5,142 nt of DNA from Christensenella sp. UBA1260. GTDB lineage: Bacteria > Bacillota > Clostridia > Christensenellales > CAG-917. The stretch spans positions 9,670-14,811 of the forward strand of contig DBVQ01000057.1 in NCBI GenBank assembly GCA_002308155.1, written 5' to 3'. This document shows, one piece after another, positions 1 to 4,955 of the stretch. Positions within the stretch are counted from its first letter, which is position 1. The number at the start of each line of letters is the position of its first letter. A program made the translations under genes and the position numbers. The notes under the pieces were generated by a model that was not told the origin of the DNA, made no database searches, and saw only the letters and a program-made list of their open reading frames with translations.

Positions 1-2
1 AA

Positions 3-359
3 CAAAATGAAAGTGAAGTTTCGCATTGCTCAATGATACAAAAAGAGGACGGCAAAATCTCATTTGACAAGACCGCAAGAGGTCTTGACTGCTTTGTGAG
101 GGGCATGAATCCTTGGCCGTCCGCGTACACGGAGTACGACGGCAAAAAGCTCAAAGTTTTTGAAGTCAAAAAGGTTGACGACAACACCTCTCACAAAATC
201 GGTGAAGTCGTCTTTGCCGACACGAGAAACGGACTTGTCGTGCAGGCGAATGACGGGCTTTTGAGACTTGCCGACATACAACTTGAAGGCGCAAAACGTA
301 TGAGCGATGTTGACTTCCTGCGCGGAAGAAAGATTGAGCTCGGCTATTTGTTTGAATAA
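3..359 (+). CDS. fmt: Methionyl-tRNA formyltransferase, C-terminal part (5' truncated by window edge)
   Basis: Fmt transfers a formyl group from 10-formyl-tetrahydrofolate to Met-tRNA(fMet), making the initiator tRNA for bacterial translation. The reading frame is open from the left edge (first whole codon at base 3) to the TAA at 357-359, so the internal ATG at 33 is not the start. What remains is the end of the catalytic region and the C-terminal tRNA-binding beta-barrel domain. Visible family landmarks are the junction MIQKEDGKISFD, the loop RGMNPWPSAYT, then GEVVFAD, and the terminal LEGAKRMSDVDFLRG before a short tail. The catalytic Asn/His/Asp residues and the folate site lie upstream, outside the window. 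The stop is one base before the rsmB ATG, so the two genes are surely co-transcribed and probably translationally coupled. Family assignment is from recognised motifs; whether the full gene is intact cannot be seen. Confidence 0.93.
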   Translation, partial: QNESEVSHCSMIQKEDGKISFDKTARGLDCFVRGMNPWPSAYTEYDGKKLKVFEVKKVDDNTSHKIGEVVFADTRNGLVVQANDGLLRLADIQLEGAKRMSDVDFLRGRKIELGYLFE

Positions 360-360
360 T

Positions 361-1638
361 ATGAGAAGACACATAAGTTCAGCACTCAAAATACTCACAA
401 AGGTGTTTTTGGAAAAGACGTATTCCAATATGGCTTTTCATGGCGAAAACGTGAGCGATATGACGACAAAACTCGTGCTCGGTGTGCTGGATGAAAATGT
501 CAAAATTGAATACATACTCGGTAAACTCGTCAAAAAGAAACCGCAGAATATCATACATATTCTCCTCAAAATCGGCACGTACGCTTTGCTAAGCCTTACA
601 GACGTTCCGGCGTTTGCAATTGTCAGCGAGTGCGTTGAGGTTGCAAAAATGAACGGAAAGAGCGCAAATGCAGGATTTGTAAATGCTGTGCTCAAAAAGG
701 TTGCAAACAAAGAATATGGTTTGCCAAGTAAGGAAGACGAGAATTATCTTTCAGTTATATATTCCAAACCGCAGTGGTTTGTAAAAAAGCTCATAAATCA
801 ATACGGCAGGGAGAAGGCAGAGGAGATTCTTTCCGCATCGCCGTTTGAATATGAACACATAAGAGTCAATTCAAGACTCAGCACGCTTGAAGATGTCAAA
901 AAGCGTCTTGACAAAGCGGGCGACAAGTATGTTGAGAGTGAGGTCGGCGGGCTCATTTTGAGGGCTACAAAGGCTGTGAGCGATATGTTCCGCGCTGGAC
1001 TCATAACATATCAATCGCCGTCGTCAATTCTTGCAGTTTATTCCTTAGGAATAACTGACGGTAAAGACGCACTTGATTTGTGTTCTGCACCCGGTGGAAA
1101 AGCAGTGCTCATGAGCGAGCTCACGCCAAATGGCAATGTTGTTGCTTGCGACTTGCACGAGCATAGAGTGAAACTCATCGGAACATACAAAGACCGTATG
1201 CGCGCCGACAACGTCAAAACGCAAAAACTTGACGCAACCAAGTTTGAGTTAAGCTTTGAAAACGCATTTGACTATGTGCTTTTGGATGCACCGTGCTCTT
1301 GCTTTGGGACATTCAGAAAGCATCCGGATGTTTTTTTATCAAGGGATGAAAATGACATCGCAGAGATTGCAAAAACACAGAAAGAAATCTTGAAAAATGC
1401 CGTTAGATACCTGAAAATCGGCGGAACACTTGTTTATTCAACTTGCACAATATTTGATGAAGAGAACAGACAAGTGGTTGAAACAGTGCTTGAAGACGGC
1501 AAGTATGAACTTGAAAAAATCACATTTGAAACTGACGTGTTGAACAATATGTTCAAGCAAAATGATGGGACGATTGCACTTCTTCCGCATGAAGAATACG
1601 ATGGTTTCTATATAGCAAGAATAAGGCGTAAATCATGA
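361..1638 (+). CDS. rsmB: 16S rRNA (cytosine-967-C5)-methyltransferase RsmB
   Basis: This 425-residue protein should methylate C5 of 16S rRNA cytosine 967 (E. coli numbering), using S-adenosylmethionine, during small-subunit maturation. Residues 1 to about 125 form a NusB-like helical RNA-binding domain (AYSN-like segment KTYSNMAF, then GFVNAVLKKV). A Rossmann methyltransferase domain follows. Its SAM loop is LDLCSAPGGKA (238-248), with acidic residues D264 and D291. Motif IV is LLDAPCSCFG (307-316, C312) and motif VI is YSTCT with C362, the expected catalytic nucleophile; C312 is the expected release cysteine. Motif IV usually reads PCSG, so Cys314 is unusual. The ATG at 361 fits the family N-terminus. 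An in-frame ATG at 307 would add 18 unrelated residues inside fmt. No clear Shine-Dalgarno precedes 361, so reinitiation after the fmt stop is likely. The stop overlaps the rlmN start (ATGA). Length is close to the family norm of about 430-450. Confidence 0.95.
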   Translation: MRRHISSALKILTKVFLEKTYSNMAFHGENVSDMTTKLVLGVLDENVKIEYILGKLVKKKPQNIIHILLKIGTYALLSLTDVPAFAIVSECVEVAKMNGKSANAGFVNAVLKKVANKEYGLPSKEDENYLSVIYSKPQWFVKKLINQYGREKAEEILSASPFEYEHIRVNSRLSTLEDVKKRLDKAGDKYVESEVGGLILRATKAVSDMFRAGLITYQSPSSILAVYSLGITDGKDALDLCSAPGGKAVLMSELTPNGNVVACDLHEHRVKLIGTYKDRMRADNVKTQKLDATKFELSFENAFDYVLLDAPCSCFGTFRKHPDVFLSRDENDIAEIAKTQKEILKNAVRYLKIGGTLVYSTCTIFDEENRQVVETVLEDGKYELEKITFETDVLNNMFKQNDGTIALLPHEEYDGFYIARIRRKS

Positions 1639-2678
1639 TAGAAAAGACTGTTTTGCTCTCAAAATCCGTTGAAGAACTTGCCGAGATATTTGCTTCGCAG
1701 CCGAAATACGTTGCGAAACAGATATACGGGTTTCTTGCTGACGGCAAAAACTTTGACGAGATGACATCTTTGAAGAAGGATTTTCGCGAAGAACTCAAAG
1801 CAAATTATATTGCAAATCCCGTTGAGATACTTGAAGTTTTCAAAGGAAAACTCGGCACAAAGAAATATCTCTTCAAACTTGCGGACGGCAATCTCATTGA
1901 GGGCGTATATATGCCGCATGACTATGGTGATACGCTGTGCTTGTCGACACAGGTCGGGTGCCGTATGATGTGCACATTTTGTGCGTCCTGCCTGGATGGA
2001 CTTTTGAGAAACTTGACTGCCGCAGAAATGCTGGGACAAGTGATTGCGGTAAACCGCGACAATGGTGGCATAGCAAAGCAAAGAGCGGTGACAAATCTTG
2101 TACTTATGGGAAGCGGTGAGCCGTTTGACAACTACGACAACGTGCTTGCATTTTTGGATGCGGTGTCAAATGAGGACGGCATAAATATCAGTGAGAGAAA
2201 CATATCGCTTTCAACGTCCGGACTCGTTGACAAAATCAAAGATTTTGCGGACAGTGGACACAAGGTGACTTTGTCAATTAGTCTGCATGCGCCATTTGAC
2301 GATTTGCGATCAAGCCTAATGCCTGTCAACAAGCGTTATCCTATTGCCGAACTTGTGAAAGCCGCAAGGTATTATTTTGAAAAGACGGGCAGAAGAGTCA
2401 TCTTTGAATATACGCTTATCAAGGGCGAAAACGACTCAGATGCTTGCGCAAAAGAGCTTGCGAAACTGACAAAAGGATTTCCGTCTCACGTCAATCTCAT
2501 ACGCCTAAATGAGGTGAAAGAGCGCAATCATACTGCTCCGAGCGAGGATGCAACGCAGGAGTTTTTGAAAAAACTTGAAAAATACGGTGTTTCCGCAACG
2601 ATAAGAAAGAGCCTTGGGGGCGACATTGAGGGCGCATGCGGACAGCTTCGCAGAAGATATATTGAGGAAAGCAGATGA
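1635..2678 (+). CDS. rlmN: Dual-specificity 23S rRNA/tRNA (adenine-C2)-methyltransferase RlmN
   Basis: RlmN is a radical-SAM enzyme that makes 2-methyladenosine at A2503 of 23S rRNA and A37 of some tRNAs (E. coli numbering). At 347 residues it has normal length. An N-terminal helical RNA-binding segment is followed by a radical-SAM barrel. All key residues are present. The [4Fe-4S] motif CX3CX2C is C109-C113-C116. C102 lies seven residues before it, matching E. coli C118. E89 lies thirteen residues before C102, matching E. coli E105. The C-terminal methyl-carrying cysteine C335 sits in GGDIEGACGQL. GSGEPFDNY and SLHAP are further SAM-binding landmarks. A further cysteine, C119, directly follows the cluster (CTFCASC). 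The Cfr paralogue is less likely because of the operon position and the GACGQL ending. The ATG overlaps the rsmB stop, with AAGG (1623-1626) eight bases upstream as a modest ribosome binding site. The TGA overlaps the rsgA start, where prpC-prkC often sits in relatives. Confidence 0.97.
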   Translation: MIEKTVLLSKSVEELAEIFASQPKYVAKQIYGFLADGKNFDEMTSLKKDFREELKANYIANPVEILEVFKGKLGTKKYLFKLADGNLIEGVYMPHDYGDTLCLSTQVGCRMMCTFCASCLDGLLRNLTAAEMLGQVIAVNRDNGGIAKQRAVTNLVLMGSGEPFDNYDNVLAFLDAVSNEDGINISERNISLSTSGLVDKIKDFADSGHKVTLSISLHAPFDDLRSSLMPVNKRYPIAELVKAARYYFEKTGRRVIFEYTLIKGENDSDACAKELAKLTKGFPSHVNLIRLNEVKERNHTAPSEDATQEFLKKLEKYGVSATIRKSLGGDIEGACGQLRRRYIEESR

Positions 2679-3529
2679 AATTGGTTGACGGCAGAGTCAT
2701 AAAAGCGGTTGCTTCAAAGTTTTTTGTTGACACTCCTGAAGGTGTCAAGGTTTGCTTTGCAAGAAAACGCTTGAAGAGCGACGGAATTATCTTCGTTGGC
2801 GACTTTGTCACGGTTGCAAAGGACAGAGGAGATTTTGTTGTTGAGGAAGTCAAACCGCGCAAAAATCAGCTCATTCGTCCGTATGTAAGCAACATAGATG
2901 TTTGCTTTATCGTCATTTCTCCTGAGCCGGAACCGGATTTTGTGCTCGTTGACAAAATCATAATCAACTGTCTTGAGCAGTGCATAACCCCTGTGCTTGT
3001 CAAAAACAAGGATGATTTAAGGCAAATTGACACAAGTGAATATGACGGAGTTGTCAAACAATTCATATGTTCCGCTTTGACTGGCGAGGGCGTTGGCGAA
3101 CTCGTGGATTTTGCCAAAGGCAAAACTGTATGCTTTGCGGGACAATCTGCGGTTGGGAAAAGCTCACTCATAAATACAATTCTTGACAGCGATTTGCTTG
3201 AGGTCGGCGAGCTTGCAAAGAAAATCAAACGCGGCAAGAACACGACGAGAAAGACTGAAATCTTCAATTTGAACGGCACGTACTTTGTTGATACTTGCGG
3301 ATTTTCCATGCTTGAAACCGTGGACGTTGAGCCAAAAGATCTGAGGCTCTACTACGATGATTTTGAGGCGTTTAGAAGGGAGTGCAGGTTCAACAGTTGC
3401 ACGCATACCGATGAGCCGGATTGCGCCGTAAAAGCGCACGTGGGCAAGGAAATCGGCGAGGGAAGATATCAAAGATATCTTGAAATCTACAAAGAACTCG
3501 TTGAACGAAAAGAAAACAAATACGACTAG
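2675..3529 (+). CDS. rsgA: Ribosome small-subunit assembly GTPase RsgA (YjeQ/YloQ/CpgA)
   Basis: RsgA is a circularly permuted GTPase that binds maturing 30S subunits, checks the decoding centre and leaves on GTP hydrolysis. The 284 residues show the family order. An N-terminal OB-fold (to about residue 65, ending VGDFVTV...VEEVKPRKNQLIRPYVSNID) precedes G4 (N111-K-D-D114) and G5 (CSALTGEG). Next come the P-loop G1 GQSAVGKSS (156-164), G2 region GKNTTRKTE and G3 D206-T-C-G209-F. A C-terminal zinc finger has C237, C242, H244 and C250. G3 is normally DTPG, so Cys208 replaces a very conserved proline. The G2 loop is also basic (TTRKTE) where relatives usually have a histidine-containing TTxHxE. 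Everything needed for nucleotide and zinc binding is kept, so the protein is probably active. GAGGAAA at 2664-2670 is a good ribosome binding site. The ATG overlaps the rlmN stop by four bases. In B. subtilis the orthologue is a PrkC substrate, but no prkC is seen beside it here. Confidence 0.97.
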   Translation: MKLVDGRVIKAVASKFFVDTPEGVKVCFARKRLKSDGIIFVGDFVTVAKDRGDFVVEEVKPRKNQLIRPYVSNIDVCFIVISPEPEPDFVLVDKIIINCLEQCITPVLVKNKDDLRQIDTSEYDGVVKQFICSALTGEGVGELVDFAKGKTVCFAGQSAVGKSSLINTILDSDLLEVGELAKKIKRGKNTTRKTEIFNLNGTYFVDTCGFSMLETVDVEPKDLRLYYDDFEAFRRECRFNSCTHTDEPDCAVKAHVGKEIGEGRYQRYLEIYKELVERKENKYD

Positions 3530-3556
3530 TAATAATCAAAGGATAAAGGTGGCAAT

Positions 3557-4204
3557 ATGACAATGAAAGTTGCACCGTCGATACTTTCGGCGGACTTTGG
3601 AAAAATGGCAGAGGCTGTACAAAATGTCAAAGACTGGGGCGCGGATTGGGTGCATTGCGACGTCATGGACGGCGTGTATGTGCCAAACATTACGTTTGGT
3701 ATGCCAATGGTCAAGGCACTTCGCAAATATACCGATATGGTGCTTGACGTTCATCTTATGATAACCAAGCCTGAAAAATATGTGGGACAATTTTGCGATG
3801 CGGGTGCCGATCTTGTCACTTTTCATCCGGAAGCATCGGACGACGTGCAAGGTGCGCTTGACCTTATCAAATCAAAAGGCAAGAGGTGTGGGCTTGTAAT
3901 AAATGCCGACCAACCGTTTGACATTGTTGACGGATATCTTGACCAAATCGATCTGCTTCTCATTATGACCGTGCAAGCGGGGTTTGGCGGACAAAGTTTC
4001 AAAGAAGATTGTGTTGAAAAGGCTAGAATGGGCGCTAGACTTCGTGCACAATACGGCTATGAATATGAAATTGAAATAGACGGTGGCGTATCTCCAAAGA
4101 ATATTGAGCTTTTGAAAGATGCTGGTGCAGACGTTGTTGTTGCAGGCAATTCAGTCTTCAAGAGTGAAGATCCTGCTCTTACAATAAAACAGATGCAAAT
4201 CTAA
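3557..4204 (+). CDS. rpe: Ribulose-phosphate 3-epimerase
   Basis: Rpe is a cytosolic metal-dependent TIM-barrel enzyme that interconverts D-ribulose 5-phosphate and D-xylulose 5-phosphate in the pentose phosphate pathway. The 215-residue length is typical. The N-terminus VAPSILSADF is diagnostic. Metal and catalytic residues are H33 and D35 (HCDVMDGVYVPNITFG), H66 (DVHLMI) and D175 (EIDGGV). The phosphate-binding end is VVAGNSVF. The loop normally written NPGFGGQ reads QAGFGGQ here (Q140, A141), an unusual change near the substrate. AGNSVF also differs from the common AGSAVF/AGSAIF. The start may be ATG 3557 or ATG 3563. AAAGGTGG (3545-3552) is four bases before the first and ten before the second; the second gives MKVAPSIL, the commoner family beginning. 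The gap to rsgA is 27 bp with no obvious promoter, so it is probably in the same transcript. An intrinsic terminator follows 21 bp after the stop. Confidence 0.97.
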   Translation: MTMKVAPSILSADFGKMAEAVQNVKDWGADWVHCDVMDGVYVPNITFGMPMVKALRKYTDMVLDVHLMITKPEKYVGQFCDAGADLVTFHPEASDDVQGALDLIKSKGKRCGLVINADQPFDIVDGYLDQIDLLLIMTVQAGFGGQSFKEDCVEKARMGARLRAQYGYEYEIEIDGGVSPKNIELLKDAGADVVVAGNSVFKSEDPALTIKQMQI

Positions 4205-4225
4205 GATAAAAACACAAATAGTGCT

Positions 4226-4255
4226 AAAAACCGTGCTTTTTGCGCGGTTTTTTCT
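4226..4255 (+). terminator. Intrinsic terminator of the fmt-rpe operon, likely bidirectional
   Basis: CCGTGC (4231-4236) pairs with GCGCGG (4242-4247), with one T-G wobble, around a five-T loop. An A-run (4226-4230) before the stem and a T-run (4248-4253) after it extend the pairing. The T-run gives a U-tract for rightward transcripts 21 bp after the rpe stop. The A-run gives a U-tract on the other strand, so it can also stop leftward transcription coming from the spoVM-like gene. Confidence 0.9.
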
Positions 4256-4273
4256 TTATTTCAATTACGCTAA

Positions 4274-4315
4274 AATACTTTTCGTGTTTCAATTAAGTGG
4301 TACACGAAAAGTGTT
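4274..4315 (-). terminator. Long inverted repeat just after the spoVM-like ORF, probable terminator
   Basis: ACTTTTCGTGT (4277-4287) is perfectly repeated in inverted orientation as ACACGAAAAGT (4302-4312), separated by 14 bases. Pairing extends three more positions outward with one wobble. Read leftward, the hairpin begins 11-14 bases after the TGA of the 28-residue ORF and is followed by the short T-rich tail ATTTTA, so it probably ends that transcript. The tail is weaker than at the other terminators here. A protein-binding operator is an alternative, but the placement favours termination or mRNA 3'-end protection. Confidence 0.6.
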
Positions 4316-4325
4316 GTAAAGCATT

Positions 4326-4412
4326 TCATGAGTTGTTTTTGGGCTTTTTTACAAAGAGTTTAAGGATTACTTTGACAAACTTTGGGGGATTTATGCAGAT
4401 AATTTTGTTCAT
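4326..4412 (-). CDS. spoVM: SpoVM-like small amphipathic sporulation peptide (28 aa)
   Basis: The ORF is short, but the case for it is good. On the minus strand GGAGG (4418-4422) lies five bases before ATG 4412-4410. The frame encodes 28 residues ending in TGA (4328-4326): MNKIICINPPKF for residues 1-12, then VKVILKLFVKKPKNNS. B. subtilis SpoVM is 26 residues with IKLPKFL near the same place; here INPPKFV aligns with one extra N-terminal residue. Both have a short beta-like start, a helix-breaking proline just before KF, and an amphipathic cationic helix. Lys11, 14, 18 and 22 fall on one face, with Phe, Val, Ile and Leu on the other. SpoVM binds the positively curved forespore membrane in the mother cell and anchors SpoIVA for coat assembly. 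Position supports the call: spoVM lies between rpe/thiN and rpmB in Bacillus and many Clostridia. It is flanked by its own hairpin. The glycines seen after PKF in Bacillus are replaced by Lys-Val. A different small membrane peptide remains possible. Confidence 0.75.
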   Translation of the reverse strand: MNKIICINPPKFVKVILKLFVKKPKNNS

Positions 4413-4424
4413 TTTTGCCTCCAT

Positions 4425-4466
4425 TTTTATCAGAATATGATTAATAACATGAAATTGTTAAACAAT
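4425..4466 (-). promoter_or_regulatory. Weak promoter candidate and palindrome upstream of the spoVM-like ORF
   Basis: Read leftward, CATATTCT (4439-4432) resembles a sigma-E-type -10 element (CATA...T), the class expected for mother-cell spoVM. It would start transcription near 4425, just before the GGAGG site. The matching -35 position (about 4454-4460) has no convincing sigma-E hexamer. It overlaps the 13-base palindrome ATTGTTAAACAAT (4454-4466), which could be an operator. A sigma-A reading, TTAACA-18-TATTCT, is also possible. The sequence alone does not decide between them. Confidence 0.25.
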
Positions 4467-4564
4467 AGTAATATATCGAGTTGTAAACATAGTTTTTGGT
4501 TGCAATAATAGGTGTTTGAGTTGAAAAAACTCGCAAAAACGCGACTAAACAGTCACATTTGGGC

Positions 4565-4591
4565 AAAAAAAATCCTTCCTAAAAGGAAGGA
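4565..4591 (-). terminator. Intrinsic terminator of rpmB
   Basis: TCCTTCC (4573-4579) and GGAAGGA (4585-4591) form a seven-base-pair stem with a five-base loop. The eight A residues at 4565-4572 become a U-tract on the minus strand. The hairpin starts 21 bases after the rpmB stop, a textbook rho-independent arrangement for the leftward transcript. Confidence 0.92.
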
Positions 4592-4612
4592 GAAAGTGGA
4601 AAGATAGTTGAC

Positions 4613-4804
4613 TTATGCTCTGTCAACTTTGCCTGAACGGAGGCAACGTGCGCAGACGTAAACTTCTTCAACACCACCGGTTGGGGTTTTGACTTTGACT
4701 TTTTGGACGTTTGGTGCCCAGCTGCGTCTTGTCTTTCTGTTGGAGTGGCTGACTGCATTGCCGCTCATTCTTCCTTTTCCACAAATACTGCATACTCTTG
4801 ACAT
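4613..4804 (-). CDS. rpmB: 50S ribosomal protein L28 (bL28), zinc-ribbon form
   Basis: This 63-residue basic protein is bL28, a structural component of the large ribosomal subunit. The diagnostic N-terminus CSICGKGRMSGNAVSHSNRKTRR is followed by WAPNVQKVKV and ends VYVCARCLRSGKVDRA. Two CXXC pairs, C5/C8 and C51/C54, make the zinc-binding C+ form; many bacteria also carry a cysteine-free paralogue used under zinc starvation, and none is seen here. The start is fixed by a full AGGAGGT ribosome binding site (4813-4819) eight bases upstream. Extending to the next upstream ATG at 4858 would add 18 residues unlike L28 and would cover both the ribosome binding site and the -10 box. The gene is monocistronic by appearance: a sigma-A promoter upstream and an intrinsic terminator 21 bases after the stop. 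Divergent orientation to the Asp23 family gene matches Bacillus and Clostridia. Confidence 0.98.
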   Translation of the reverse strand: MSRVCSICGKGRMSGNAVSHSNRKTRRSWAPNVQKVKVKTPTGGVEEVYVCARCLRSGKVDRA

Positions 4805-4841
4805 ATATTTGTACCTCCTGATTGGATACTCGAAATCCGAA

Positions 4842-4877
4842 CAGCGTAATTGTAGCAAATAATAAATCCTTTTGCAA
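4842..4877 (-). promoter_or_regulatory. Sigma-A-type promoter of rpmB
   Basis: On the minus strand a -35 box TTGCAA (4877-4872) is followed by a 17-base spacer and a -10 box TACAAT (4854-4849). TG one base before the -10 (TGCTACAAT) gives an extended -10. Transcription should begin near 4842, leaving a leader of about 38 bases that contains the AGGAGGT site. This near-consensus promoter suits a highly expressed ribosomal protein gene. No L28 autoregulatory structure was recognised in the short leader. Confidence 0.85.
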
Positions 4878-4913
4878 CCGATTTACAGCAAAATCTATCA
4901 TTTAGTTGCAAAA
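4870..4913. repeat. 9-bp inverted repeat carrying both divergent -35 boxes
   Basis: TTTTGCAAC (4870-4878) is repeated exactly as its reverse complement GTTGCAAAA (4905-4913), 26 bases apart. Each arm contains a TTGCAA -35 hexamer, one for rpmB (leftward) and one for the Asp23 family gene (rightward). The symmetry may simply come from two similar promoters placed back to back, or it may be a binding site serving both. Confidence 0.7.
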
Positions 4914-4941
4914 AAGTTTTATATATAGTAATATTCTATAA
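4906..4941 (+). promoter_or_regulatory. Sigma-A-type promoter of the Asp23/Gls24 family gene
   Basis: A -35 box TTGCAA (4906-4911), a 17-base spacer and a -10 box TAATAT (4929-4934) place the start near 4941, giving a very short leader of about 15 bases. The AT-rich spacer and the tract upstream are typical of vegetative promoters in low-GC Bacillota. Confidence 0.8.
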
Positions 4942-4955
4942 GACAGGTGTATATT

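Noticed and set aside
307..360. In-frame ATG at 307 that would lengthen RsmB by 18 residues
   Set aside because: It lies inside fmt, has residues unlike any RsmB N-terminus, and the ATG at 361 fits both the family start and the close spacing to the fmt stop.
2866..3309. Long open frame antisense to rsgA (147 codons), and similar antisense frames over rsmB, rlmN and rpe
   Set aside because: The sense-strand genes are clear family members. The antisense translations show no recognised motifs or ribosome binding sites and are codon-bias shadows.
4259..4295. Direct repeat TTTCAATTA at 4259-4267 and 4287-4295
   Set aside because: Only nine AT-rich bases in two copies next to hairpins, with no third copy. 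Not a CRISPR array or attachment site.
4372..4403. Consensus-like TTGACA on the plus strand with GATAAT downstream
   Set aside because: The spacing is 20 bases, too long for sigma-A. No gene lies downstream on that strand, and the bases are explained by codons of the SpoVM-like ORF.
4393..4440. Plus-strand 15-codon hydrophobic frame (MQIILFIFASIFIRI) after GGGGGA
   Set aside because: It is antisense to the better supported SpoVM-like ORF. Its GGGGG is the complement of the Pro-Pro codons, and it has no recognised family.
4518..4554. Three small hairpins: GAGTT/AACTC, TCGC/GCGA and GACT/AGTC
   Set aside because: Stems are only four to five base pairs. They may assist termination after rpmB, but a good terminator is already present at 4565-4591 and they cannot be told from chance.
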